This document shows positions 35,077-44,197 of a DNA stretch of 64,000 nt, in pieces. Origin of the DNA: Lysobacterales bacterium PRO7. GTDB lineage: Bacteria > Pseudomonadota > Gammaproteobacteria > Xanthomonadales > Rhodanobacteraceae. The notes under the pieces were generated by a model. That model worked only from the letters and a program-made list of their open reading frames with translations. It had not been told where the DNA came from and did not search any database. Both the position numbers and the translations under genes were made by a program. Location of the stretch: NCBI GenBank assembly GCA_021404785.1, contig QWHH01000016.1, positions 1-64,000 of the forward strand, written 5' to 3'. Every line of letters begins with the position of its first letter. The stretch's first letter is position 1.

Positions 35077-35840
35077 GCAGCGGATTCCGGTTGGGCGGCA
35101 TCCACCGAAGCGGTGCCGTTGCGTAGTCTATCCGATCGTGCCGACTCGGATTGGACGATGTCGGACAGGATCAGGCCGTCCTGGATGGTGATGATGCGGT
35201 CGGCGCTGGCGGCAAGGCGATGGTCGTGGCTGACGCAGACCACGGTGGTGCCAAACGTTCGCGCAATGCGGTGCAGCGAGTCGATCACGATCTTGCCGTT
35301 GACACTGTCCAGCGCGCTGGTCGGCTCGTCGGCGAACAGCAACTGCGGTTTCTTGGCCAGCGCGCGCGCGATCGCCACGCGCTGCTTTTCGCCGCCGGAC
35401 ATCTCCAGCGGACGCAGGTGCACGCGTGAGCCAAGTCCCACTTCTTCAAGTGCCGCCAACGCGCGGTTTTGCGCGCTGCGTTTGTCCAGTCCAAGGTAGC
35501 CCAGCGGCAACATCACCTGTTCGACCGCGCTCAACGCGGGAAACAGATTGAAGCCCTGGAACACGAATCCGGTGTGTTGCAGGCGGAAGCGTTCGAGTTC
35601 CGTGCGCGACAATTTCCACAATTCTTCGCCGAGCGCGAACACGCGGCCGCGATCCGGGCGCAGCAGACCGGACAAGATCGCGAGCAGCGTGCTCTTGCCG
35701 GAACCCGACGGCCCGAGTACGAGCGCCAGTTCGCGTTCTTCCAGCGCGATCGACAGGCCATCGAGCACGGACGTGCCGATCTTGCCCGTGGTGTAGGCCT
35801 TGGCGATGTCGTCGGCGGCGAGGGCGTGAGTCGTGGCCAT
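35073..35840 (-). CDS. ABC transporter ATP-binding protein (MacB/DevA-like)
   Basis: 255 residues. Walker A GPSGSGKST (43-51), Q-loop in FVFQGFNLF, signature MSGGEKQR (147-154), Walker B LLFADEP (167-173) and H205 are all present. The FQGFNLF and lack of a fused membrane domain match LolD/DevA-type exporters. ATG 35840 is used; the upstream reading overlaps the permease end and is rejected. It follows the permease gene by four bases. Confidence 0.94.
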   Translation of the reverse strand: MATTHALAADDIAKAYTTGKIGTSVLDGLSIALEERELALVLGPSGSGKSTLLAILSGLLRPDRGRVFALGEELWKLSRTELERFRLQHTGFVFQGFNLFPALSAVEQVMLPLGYLGLDKRSAQNRALAALEEVGLGSRVHLRPLEMSGGEKQRVAIARALAKKPQLLFADEPTSALDSVNGKIVIDSLHRIARTFGTTVVCVSHDHRLAASADRIITIQDGLILSDIVQSESARSDRLRNGTASVDAAQPESAA

Positions 35841-35844
35841 CGGA

Positions 35845-36984
35845 TTAACGCAGCAGGTTGGCCGGTTCCAGGTGCGCGATCGTGCGCACCGCCATCGCGC
35901 CGGAAACCAGCGCAATCGTCAAAACGAGAATGCCGCAGCCGATCGCGGCAGTGGCATCGAATGCGACCGGGACGTTCTGGCTGTGTGCCAGCAGCATCAA
36001 CGCGGCGCTGACCACGGCGCCGGCGACGATGCCGAAACCGCCGACGATCAGGGCCTGCTCCAGCACGACGCGGCGCAACGCGCCGTGGCCGGCGCCGAGC
36101 GCGTTGAGCATTGCGTATTCGCGCACGTGGCTGGCCACCGCCGCCATCAGGGTCTGGCTGGTGATGACGGTGCCGACGAGAAAGACGATGAAGGTGAAGA
36201 ACACGAAACCCAGGCCTGCGCCGGTTTCGAACATCCAGTAGTTCGCCGCGGTGTGCGCGAACTCGGCTTTGGTCCACACCGTGAAACGGCGTTGCGGCCA
36301 GGCCTTCTCGATGCGGTCACGCACCGTGTCCGCGTTCGCGCCGGGCTTGAGCTTGGCGACGTAGTACGCGACGCGATCGGTCATGGTCGGGTCGCTGTTC
36401 AGGCGCCGCGCGGTGGAAATCGAGGTCACGATGTTGACGCCGCCGAGCGCGCGCAAGCCGTTGCAGGCAGCGACGATTTTCACGTGGTGTCCGTTCAACG
36501 TGGCGCTGCCGCCGATCGCAAGTCCCAGCTTGGGCAGATCGGCGGCGTCGACGATGACGCTGTCGGGCTCGAGCAGCGACGCCCGCGTCGCCGGCGGAAT
36601 GGCCTGGGTGAACATCAGGCCATCCGGCGACGGATCGATGCCGGAAACAAACACCGACAGACTGCCGTGACTGGCCGGGCCGCGCCAGTCGCCGTCGATC
36701 CAGTAGAACGGTTCCACGCGCGTCACCGCCGCATCCATGCGCAGCGCCATTTCGGTGTCGCGAGGAATCGGCCGGCCGAGTTCGATCGTCTGCGTGCCCG
36801 GATAACCGGCCCACAGGTCGGCCGACGACTTGCTGACATACACGCTGGCGCTGTCGAAGATGCCGAACATCAGCGCCGCCTGCATCAGCAGCAGCAGGCC
36901 CGAGAACGCGACCGCGAGCGCGGCCGGCAGGAACTTGCGCCATTCGTAGAACAGGGTCTTGCGGGCGAGCGCGACGACGCTCAT
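35845..36984 (-). CDS. ABC transporter permease, FtsX/DevC-like
   Basis: 379 residues: an N-terminal helix (about 18-40), a large periplasmic domain, then three C-terminal helices containing ITSQTLMAAVASHVREYAMLNALGAGHG. The opening TLFYEWRKFLPAALAVAF resembles DevC-family exporters. Such permeases push substrates through a periplasmic adaptor and outer-membrane channel instead of across a simple channel. ATG 36984 overlaps the outer-membrane channel stop by four bases. The substrate is unknown. Confidence 0.87.
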   Translation of the reverse strand: MSVVALARKTLFYEWRKFLPAALAVAFSGLLLLMQAALMFGIFDSASVYVSKSSADLWAGYPGTQTIELGRPIPRDTEMALRMDAAVTRVEPFYWIDGDWRGPASHGSLSVFVSGIDPSPDGLMFTQAIPPATRASLLEPDSVIVDAADLPKLGLAIGGSATLNGHHVKIVAACNGLRALGGVNIVTSISTARRLNSDPTMTDRVAYYVAKLKPGANADTVRDRIEKAWPQRRFTVWTKAEFAHTAANYWMFETGAGLGFVFFTFIVFLVGTVITSQTLMAAVASHVREYAMLNALGAGHGALRRVVLEQALIVGGFGIVAGAVVSAALMLLAHSQNVPVAFDATAAIGCGILVLTIALVSGAMAVRTIAHLEPANLLR

Positions 36985-38366
36985 TGCATGACCAGCGGGG
37001 GCAGGGCGCCGCCGAGGGACTTGTACACGGCGATGAAGGCAATCGCGGCATCGCGCTGCGCGACCGATGCCTGCAATTGCGCCTGTGCCTGGGCTATGGA
37101 CGACTGCACGTCGTCGGATTTGTCGGCAAGACCGATGTGCTGCAACTTGTCCGCGCGCGCCTTCGCGTCGTTGGCTAACGCCAGTTGCGCATGCGCGGCA
37201 GCCGCGCGCGCGTGGTCGCGTTGCCATTGAGCGAGCGCACTTTCGGCCTCGGCCACGCCTTCGAGCACGGCCTGGCGATAGCCGAGCACGGCGGCCTGCA
37301 ACTGTGCATCGCGCGCGGTCACGGTGTCGCGGCGCGCGCCCCAGTCGAACAGCGGAATATCGATGATCGGGCCGGCCGAGGGAACGGCCTTGTTCGGATG
37401 GTCCAGGTCGCCGTTCACGCGCGTGGCCGAGATCAGGGTGCCGCCGAGGCCGAGCTTGGGCCACAGGTCGGCGCGCGCGATGCCCAGTTCGCCAGTCGCG
37501 TTCAGTACTTCAAGTTCGGCGACGCGGATTTCGGGCCGCGTGCGCAGCAGGTCGGCTGGCGCTTGCGTGAATTGCACGTCGCGCAAACTCGGCTGCGGAC
37601 CCGGCGCCTGGAGACTGGCATCGGGTTGCGCTTGCGCCAGCAGCACATCCAGCGCCTGCTGCGCCTGCGCGATCGCCGCGGCGGGCTCGGCGGCATCGGC
37701 TTGCGCCTGCACCAGTTCGCCCGCGGCCTTGTCAACGTCGTCGCGCGATGCCAACTTCAGGCGCAGGCGCACCTGGGTCAATTCCAGGACCTGTTCGCGC
37801 AGCGCGACGATGCGATCGAACTGGGCGGCACGCGTTTGCGCGGCGCGCAGATCGACATAGTTGCGCGCGACTTCCGCGGTGATGCTCACGCGCGCGGCGG
37901 AAATCTGCGTCGCGGCCGTTTGTGCGTCGGCGGCGGCGACGCGCGCGGTACCGGCGCCGCGGCCGAACAACGGCAGTTCCCACAGCGCATCGAATCCGAC
38001 TTCGTAATAACTGGTGGTTGCGGCGGGATCGGGTTGCGAGAACGTGCGGAAGCTCAACTGCGGCGCGAATTGCGTGCCGGCCAGGTGTTCGCGCGCGCGC
38101 GCCGCGCGCATGCGCAGTTGCGCCTGCTGCAAGGTCAGGTTCTGCGCCAGCGCGCGCTGGATAAGCGCGTCGAGCTGGGCATCGTCGAACGCCTTCCACC
38201 ACGAATCCAGGTTCGGTTGCGGACCGAGCTTTGCCGATTCCGGTGGCGCGTTGTGCCAATGCGCGGGCAGGTCGGCGTGCAGGTCGGGCAGCGGCGTACT
38301 CACCGCGCACGCTCCCAGCAGGGAACAAGCCGCCGCGGCGAGCAGGATCCTGGTGCGCGCGATCAT
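36981..38366 (-). CDS. Outer-membrane efflux lipoprotein, NodT family
   Basis: 461 residues with a lipobox (LLGAC, C20) and two OEP repeats rich in coiled-coil Ala/Gln heptads. It would form a TolC-like trimer. The start ATG 38366 overlaps the RND pump stop, and the end overlaps the ABC permease start. It is the second of two channels in the cluster; its position between the RND and the ABC genes makes it the likely partner of either pump. Confidence 0.92.
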   Translation of the reverse strand: MIARTRILLAAAACSLLGACAVSTPLPDLHADLPAHWHNAPPESAKLGPQPNLDSWWKAFDDAQLDALIQRALAQNLTLQQAQLRMRAARAREHLAGTQFAPQLSFRTFSQPDPAATTSYYEVGFDALWELPLFGRGAGTARVAAADAQTAATQISAARVSITAEVARNYVDLRAAQTRAAQFDRIVALREQVLELTQVRLRLKLASRDDVDKAAGELVQAQADAAEPAAAIAQAQQALDVLLAQAQPDASLQAPGPQPSLRDVQFTQAPADLLRTRPEIRVAELEVLNATGELGIARADLWPKLGLGGTLISATRVNGDLDHPNKAVPSAGPIIDIPLFDWGARRDTVTARDAQLQAAVLGYRQAVLEGVAEAESALAQWQRDHARAAAAHAQLALANDAKARADKLQHIGLADKSDDVQSSIAQAQAQLQASVAQRDAAIAFIAVYKSLGGALPPLVMQ

Positions 38367-41300
38367 GCGCTGGCCTCGCGCGGCATGCGCGCCAGCAGCG
38401 CATAAACCGCCGGCATCAGGATCAGCACGATCGGCACCGCGGCGATCAAGCCGGCGACGATCGCGATCGCCAGTGGCTGCTGCATCGCGGCGCCAGTGCC
38501 GATGCCGAGCGCGAGCGGCGACAGCGCGAGGATGGCGATCAAGGACGTCATCAGGATCGGGCGCATGCGCATCGTGCCGGCTTCGATCAGGGCATGGCGA
38601 TCGAGCGCGCGCGAAAAATCGATTTCGGCAAAATAGAAGATCGCGATTTCGGTGACGATGCCCAGGATCATGGTCAGGCCCATAATCGAGGACAGGTCCA
38701 GTTCGGTGTTCGTCAGCCACAATCCGGCAAACACGCCGGCCAGCGAACAGAAAGTCGCAATCAGGATGCTCGCGACCACGGCGATGTTTTCGTACAGGAA
38801 CATGAGCAAGGTCACGATCAGCAGCAGCGCGCCGGCGAACACCAGCGCCATCGCGCGGAACGAATCCTGCTGCTGGCCGTACAGGCCGCCATATTCGACC
38901 TGCACGCCAACCGGCAATTTCATTTGCGCCACGCTGGCCTTCACGTCATTCATCGCCGACCCCAGATCCCGTCCTTCCAGCCGCGCCGTCACCGCCACCA
39001 TCGGCCGCTGGTCCTCGCGGTTGGCCTCAGCCTGGCCTTGCGCGATCGAAATATCCGCCACCCGACCCAGCGGCACCACATGGCCATCCGCCGCGCGCAA
39101 CGGCAGCGCGCCGAGCTGGGCGATACGCGAGCGCAGGTCTGCTGGCGTCCACACGCGGATGCCGATCAGTTTTTCGCCAAGCCGGATCGTTCCGGCGAGG
39201 CTGCCGCCCAATTCGGTTTCGAGCTGGCGCGTCACGGCATCCGGATCGAGCCCGTCGATGGCCGCGCGCACACGATCCACGCGCACCTCGATGGCGTCGC
39301 CGGCGATCTTGACTCCGTCGAAAACCTCGACCACGCCGGGTATTTTAGCAATGGATGCGGCGACTTTGCCCGCCGTGTCGCGATCGACCGCCGGATCCTG
39401 GCCAAAAACCTTGACTTCGATGGGCTGCGGCGTGGCGACGAGATCGCCGATCAGGTCTTCCATCAATTGCGCGGTTTCAATGCGCAGGCCCGGCACCTGC
39501 GCGGCGATTTTCGCGCGCACCTCGCTCATGACGTCTTCAATGCCGCGCCGAGGCGGTGGTTTCAGGTGCACGAAGAAATCGCCCTCGTTCGCTTCGGTCA
39601 GGCCGCCGCCGAGCTGCAAGCCGGTGCGACGCGAGTAGTTGTCGACTTCCGGCGTGGCCTTGATGATGGCCTCGACTTGGCGCAACAGGCGATCGGTTTC
39701 GGTCAGTGATGTCCCCGGTGGACTGACGTAGTCGATCACGAAGCCGCCTTCGTCCATGTGCGGCATGAAACCCGTGCCCAGACGCCAGTAGCACAGGGCC
39801 ACGACGACGACGCATGCCGCGATGGCGGGCAGCGTCCAGCGCGGCTGCGCCAGCGCGCGATGCATGCGCCGCGCATAGTTTCGTTGCGCGCCTGCGATCC
39901 AGCGGTCGGCCTGTTCCATGCGCTGCGCATCGGCAACGCGGATCAGGCGTGCGGCGACCAAAGGCAGGGCGAGCGCGGCCAGCGCCCACGACACCACCAA
40001 TCCGGATGCCATGGTCAGCGCCAGCGCCTTGAAAAAGCCGCCGGCGACACCGCCGAGGAAGGCGAGCGGCGCGAACACGACGATGGTGGCGAGCGAGGAA
40101 CCGGTCAGCGGGCGCAGCATTTCCTGCGCGGCGCGCAATACGGTCGCGTCGTCCGCCGCACGCTGCGTGCCGGCGCGGCGCATGATGTGCTCGATCATCA
40201 CCACCGCATCGTCGACGATCAATCCGACCGCTGCGGCCATGCCGCCAAGCGTCATGATGTTGAAACTCATGCCGAACACGTCGAGCAGCAGCACGGTGAT
40301 CGCGATGACGATCGGCAAGACCAATGCGGTGATCAGGGTCACGCGCGTGCTGCGCAGGAACCCGAACAGGATCAGGGCCGCGAACAGGGCGCCGATGATG
40401 ATCGCGTCGCGCACGCTCGCGGCCGATGCGACGATCAGGTCGGATTGGTCGTAGTAGGTGCCGATGCGGATGTCAGCCGGAATCTGCGCGCGCAGCTCGG
40501 CCAGGCGCGCACGCACGTCCTGGACCAGCTTCACCGTGTTCGCGCCGCGCTGCTGGCGGATGTTGATCAGCACCGCGTCGCCGCCGTTCGCGGTCACACG
40601 CGTGAATTGCGGTTGCTGGCCGAGTTGCACGCTGCCGAGGTCGCCGACCGTCACCGGCTGGCCGTTCACCGTTTTGACCACGGTGTGACGGATGTCATCG
40701 ATGTCACGCAGGCGCGAGTCGGCGATGGTCAGGTACAGGCGATAGCGATCCTCGATGCGGCCGACCGCGGCGACTGTGTTGCCGGCATTGAGCGCCTGCA
40801 TCACGTCGGCGGCGGCGAGTCCGTAGGCGCGCAATCTGGCCGGGTCGAGCAAGACCTGAAACTCGGCGCTGCGTCCGCCGAGGATCTCGATCGCGGCAAC
40901 GCCGTGCACGGCGCTCAATGCGGGCGCGAGTTCCAGCGTGGCGAAATCGCGCAGGCCGACCGCGCCGCGCGTGGGTGTGGTCAGGGTGATGCCGAGCACG
41001 GGAAACACGGTCGGGTCACGGCGTTGCGCGCTGAACGACACGCCCGGCGGCAGCGAGGGAAGCGCACTGTTCATTGCCGCCTGGACTTGTAGCAGCGCCT
41101 GCGCCATGTTCGCGTTCCAGGGAAACGTGAGTGCGATTTCGGCCGAGCCGCGGCTCGTGGTCGAACGCACGCGCTCTACATCCGGGACACTGCGCAAGAT
41201 ACGCTCCAGCGGACGCGTGATTTCGGCTTGCATGCGCTCGATCGGACGGTCGCCTGCGTCGATCGCGATCACCACGCGCGGGAAGTCCATGTTCGGAAAC

Positions 41301-41404
41301 AGGCCGACCGGCAGGTTCCACGCCGCGGCAATGCCGCCGGCGGCGAGAATCAGGATCAGCAGCAGCAACGAACGCTGGTGCCGGGTCAGCCAGGCGCCGG
41401 TCAT
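38363..41404 (-). CDS. RND efflux pump permease
   Basis: 1013 residues with the twelve-helix RND plan and two large periplasmic loops. The helix-4 motif with two Asp residues is present (GLIVDDAVVMIEHI), showing a proton pathway. The GGMAAAVG and GPxTG-like segments fit the HAE/HME superfamily, but I cannot tell drugs from metals. ATG 41404 overlaps the adaptor stop (ATGA) and the end overlaps the channel start. It is the central component of this cluster. Confidence 0.94.
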   Translation of the reverse strand: MTGAWLTRHQRSLLLLILILAAGGIAAAWNLPVGLFPNMDFPRVVIAIDAGDRPIERMQAEITRPLERILRSVPDVERVRSTTSRGSAEIALTFPWNANMAQALLQVQAAMNSALPSLPPGVSFSAQRRDPTVFPVLGITLTTPTRGAVGLRDFATLELAPALSAVHGVAAIEILGGRSAEFQVLLDPARLRAYGLAAADVMQALNAGNTVAAVGRIEDRYRLYLTIADSRLRDIDDIRHTVVKTVNGQPVTVGDLGSVQLGQQPQFTRVTANGGDAVLINIRQQRGANTVKLVQDVRARLAELRAQIPADIRIGTYYDQSDLIVASAASVRDAIIIGALFAALILFGFLRSTRVTLITALVLPIVIAITVLLLDVFGMSFNIMTLGGMAAAVGLIVDDAVVMIEHIMRRAGTQRAADDATVLRAAQEMLRPLTGSSLATIVVFAPLAFLGGVAGGFFKALALTMASGLVVSWALAALALPLVAARLIRVADAQRMEQADRWIAGAQRNYARRMHRALAQPRWTLPAIAACVVVVALCYWRLGTGFMPHMDEGGFVIDYVSPPGTSLTETDRLLRQVEAIIKATPEVDNYSRRTGLQLGGGLTEANEGDFFVHLKPPPRRGIEDVMSEVRAKIAAQVPGLRIETAQLMEDLIGDLVATPQPIEVKVFGQDPAVDRDTAGKVAASIAKIPGVVEVFDGVKIAGDAIEVRVDRVRAAIDGLDPDAVTRQLETELGGSLAGTIRLGEKLIGIRVWTPADLRSRIAQLGALPLRAADGHVVPLGRVADISIAQGQAEANREDQRPMVAVTARLEGRDLGSAMNDVKASVAQMKLPVGVQVEYGGLYGQQQDSFRAMALVFAGALLLIVTLLMFLYENIAVVASILIATFCSLAGVFAGLWLTNTELDLSSIMGLTMILGIVTEIAIFYFAEIDFSRALDRHALIEAGTMRMRPILMTSLIAILALSPLALGIGTGAAMQQPLAIAIVAGLIAAVPIVLILMPAVYALLARMPREASA

Positions 41405-42456
41405 TGCGCCTTGACCGCCATGCCGTCCTCGAGTTCGTAGTTGCCGAGCACGACGACGGATTCGTTCGCGGCGAGGCCGGAACGGATTTCGACGCGCTCG
41501 CCGTCGTCCTCGCCCGCGTCGACCCATAGGCGCACGGCCTTGCCCGACTTGACCACGAACACGTAGGCTTTGTCGCCCTGCCAGAGCACGGCCGTGCGCG
41601 GCACGCCGAGTACGGGCTTGCCGGATCCGGTTTCGATCTGTGCGCTGACCGCGGAACCGGGCGTCAATCGCGCCGCGTCGACGGGTTTGGCAATGACCGG
41701 AATCAGACGCGTCTGCGCATCGATTTGACTGCCGACGCGTTCGACGCTGGCGGTGAATTGCGCCGCGCCATCCTGCAAAAGGTGGAATCTCACGGTCGCG
41801 CCGATGCGAACTTGCGCGATTGCCGACGGTTCGACACCCAGTTCCAGATGCAAGCCGGCGCTGTCGCCGATATGCGCGAATACCGTGTCGGTGGCGATGA
41901 CGTCGCCGGCGCGGGCGCTTATGTCGGCGACCACGCCATCATGATCGGCATGCAGGCTGCGCTCGCCCGTATTGCCGAAGCGCGCGCGCGCCGAAGCCTG
42001 CGCGGCGATGGCGTTGTGCGCGGCCTGTTCGGCGGCGGCCAGATCCGTATTCGTCGCCATATGCTGATCGAACAATTCGCGCGTGCGCGTCAGTTGCGAG
42101 CGCGCGAATTGCGCATCGTTGTCGGCGCGCTGCAATTCCAGCGCGGACGCAGCGGTCGGTTGCAACGCGATGATCGCGTCGCCCTTGCGCACGGCTTGTC
42201 CGGCGACGACATCGACTTTTTCGACGCGCGCCTGGTACGGCACCGAGATCGCGTGCAGCGCGTCCGCGGAATAGGCGAGCGTGCCGTATGCCGTCAGGTA
42301 CTGCTGCATCGGCGCCAGCGTTGCGGGCGCGACGTGTACGGTCGCGACCGTGGCGGCCTGGGGTGCGGTGTCGTCTGCGTCGGCGTGCACGGTTGGCGTG
42401 ATGGCGAGTGCCAATGCACAGGTCAGCGCGCACGCGATGCGATACGTCACTTCCAT
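41401..42456 (-). CDS. RND periplasmic adaptor (membrane-fusion) protein
   Basis: 351 residues with a signal peptide (about 1-25). Typical features are the lipoyl-like segment (VVAGQAVRKGDAIIALQP), the second half near residue 165 (HADHDGVVADISARAGDVI) and a C-terminal beta-barrel domain. It bridges the RND pump to a TolC-type channel. It overlaps the TolC-type gene upstream by ten bases and the pump gene downstream by four. Confidence 0.92.
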   Translation of the reverse strand: MEVTYRIACALTCALALAITPTVHADADDTAPQAATVATVHVAPATLAPMQQYLTAYGTLAYSADALHAISVPYQARVEKVDVVAGQAVRKGDAIIALQPTAASALELQRADNDAQFARSQLTRTRELFDQHMATNTDLAAAEQAAHNAIAAQASARARFGNTGERSLHADHDGVVADISARAGDVIATDTVFAHIGDSAGLHLELGVEPSAIAQVRIGATVRFHLLQDGAAQFTASVERVGSQIDAQTRLIPVIAKPVDAARLTPGSAVSAQIETGSGKPVLGVPRTAVLWQGDKAYVFVVKSGKAVRLWVDAGEDDGERVEIRSGLAANESVVVLGNYELEDGMAVKAQ

Positions 42457-43811
42457 ATCAATTCCCCCACATTGATCGCCAACGCAACCTCGCCTTCGGA
42501 CTGTGCTTGCGCCAGCGCGAGGCTGGCAATTTCCTTGTCGAGCAGTGTCGCGCGTGCGGTTTCAAAGGTTACCAGACCCACGTCGCGGCGTTCGGCGGCG
42601 TGCTCCAGCGGCTGCAACTCCGCGCGCAGTTGGTCGAGTTGCGTATCCAGCTCCTTGCGTTGCGCGGCGATCTGCTTGAGCGCTTCGACTTGCGCGGCGA
42701 TGGCCGATTGCGCATCGAACACGCGCGCGGCGTATTCGGCATGCAATTGTTCACGCGTCGCCTTGGCCACGGCGATGCCGCCGCGATTGCGGTTCCACAG
42801 CGGCAAGCTGAAACTCAGCGACGCGCCTTTCGTGTAGATCGGCGTGGTGTCGCGCGCGCGCGACAGCGTGATCGTGGGCAATGGATATTGCTGCAGGATC
42901 GCGCCGCGTACGGCAGCTTCCTGCGCTGCGTAACCGGCGCGCAGGGCGGCGAGGTCGAGGCGTTTGTCCAAGGCCTGCTTTTCCAGCGCGGCCACATCGA
43001 GCGTAGACGGATCATGCAGCGCGGCGGCATCGGCAAGCGGCAGGCGTGTGTCCGGCGTCACGCCGACGGCCTGGTTCAATTGCAATCGTGCGGCTTCGAC
43101 GTCGCGTGCGAGCTGGCCTTCGCGCGAACGCGCATCGAGTACGGCGATGCGGCGCAAGGCGAGATCGTCCAATCGCGCATTGTGCTGATCGACAGCGGCC
43201 TGCGTCAGCGCGAGAAGTTTTTCGGCGGCATCCGCGGCGCGCGCGGCGACTGCGTGCTGGCGTTCGAGGAATTGATAGCGCCGCGCAAGCAGGCGCACCT
43301 GATTTGCCGCCAGCCATTCCTGCCAGGCGATGTCGCGGCGCACCTGTTCGGCATTCGCCTGCGCGGCGGCGATGCGGCTATGGCGCGTGAGCAGCGCGGC
43401 AAGGTCGAGTCCTGCGCTGAGCGAGTACGCATTGACCGCGCCCGAACCATCCGGCCGGTCCGCACTGATGCCGATGCCCGGATCCGGCAACAGGCCGGCC
43501 GCGAACACCTGCGCGCCGGCGACCTGTTCTTGCGCGCGCAGCGCCCGCAAATCAGGGCTGGCGACGATCGCGATATCCGCCAGTTGCAGATCGTTCCACG
43601 GTCCGTCCGGCGGAATCGGCAGCGGCGACAGCAGTGGCTTGTTGCTGTCCTGCACGGTCTGCGCGAGCGTCGCCGCATCCGCAGGCGACGCTTCCTGCAA
43701 CGGACGCGGATGGTAGAGCGCGCAGCCACTCAGCAAAATTCCACACAGACAGGCCGCGACGGCGAAGTACGCGGCCCGCTGCTCATCGCTGGCGGATTCA
43801 GTGCTGTGCAT
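42447..43811 (-). CDS. Outer-membrane efflux protein, TolC/CusC-like lipoprotein
   Basis: 454 residues from ATG 43811, with lipobox LLSGC (C30). Two OEP repeats with strong Ala/Gln coiled coil are present. It overlaps the PepSY gene by 14 bases. A longer reading from 43913 lies entirely inside that gene and is rejected. It is the first of two outer-membrane channels in the cluster. Confidence 0.9.
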   Translation of the reverse strand: MHSTESASDEQRAAYFAVAACLCGILLSGCALYHPRPLQEASPADAATLAQTVQDSNKPLLSPLPIPPDGPWNDLQLADIAIVASPDLRALRAQEQVAGAQVFAAGLLPDPGIGISADRPDGSGAVNAYSLSAGLDLAALLTRHSRIAAAQANAEQVRRDIAWQEWLAANQVRLLARRYQFLERQHAVAARAADAAEKLLALTQAAVDQHNARLDDLALRRIAVLDARSREGQLARDVEAARLQLNQAVGVTPDTRLPLADAAALHDPSTLDVAALEKQALDKRLDLAALRAGYAAQEAAVRGAILQQYPLPTITLSRARDTTPIYTKGASLSFSLPLWNRNRGGIAVAKATREQLHAEYAARVFDAQSAIAAQVEALKQIAAQRKELDTQLDQLRAELQPLEHAAERRDVGLVTFETARATLLDKEIASLALAQAQSEGEVALAINVGELIWK

Positions 43812-44187
43812 TGCCTGGTTGCGAATCGTTTCTGGCTTCAATGGCTTCCTGCGCAGGCGTCTCGCTGGTGACGGAGAGTACCTTACCATTGCCCGCATCG
43901 ATTGCGACTTCATGCGTCGTCGTCGACCCGGCGATGGCGATGTCGAACGACCAGATCAGGCAGCCGTGCTCGGCTTCGAGTTCGGCGCTCTTGATGGACG
44001 GCTTGCCGGCTTGCTTGATCGATCGCAGTGCGGTTGCCTGCGCGGAATTCTTCGACACTTTGGCGAGTGCGGCGAGCTGCGCATAGGTGGCATGTGCGGG
44101 CGGAGCAATTGAGCACTTCAATCCATGGGCGCTGGTGGAAATGGCGAAGGTTGCGGCGACGAAACCGGCGAGCAGGGACATTTTCAT
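43798..44187 (-). CDS. Secreted PepSY-domain protein
   Basis: 129 residues with a signal peptide (about 1-20). A short cysteine-containing part (HGLKCSIAPPAH) is followed by a PepSY-like segment (SAELEAEHGCLIWSFDI and HEVAIDAGNGKVLSV). PepSY proteins often bind or shield peptides or proteases in the periplasm and are common next to metal or redox genes. Here it lies between a beta-propeller and an efflux channel; a sensor or accessory role is plausible but unproven. Confidence 0.82.
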   Translation of the reverse strand: MKMSLLAGFVAATFAISTSAHGLKCSIAPPAHATYAQLAALAKVSKNSAQATALRSIKQAGKPSIKSAELEAEHGCLIWSFDIAIAGSTTTHEVAIDAGNGKVLSVTSETPAQEAIEARNDSQPGNAQH

Positions 44188-44197
44188 TCGAAATTCC

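Noticed and set aside
42447-43913. Longer start (43913) for the TolC-like gene
   Set aside because: The extra 34 residues lie inside the PepSY gene and would precede the lipoprotein signal, which must be near the N-terminus.
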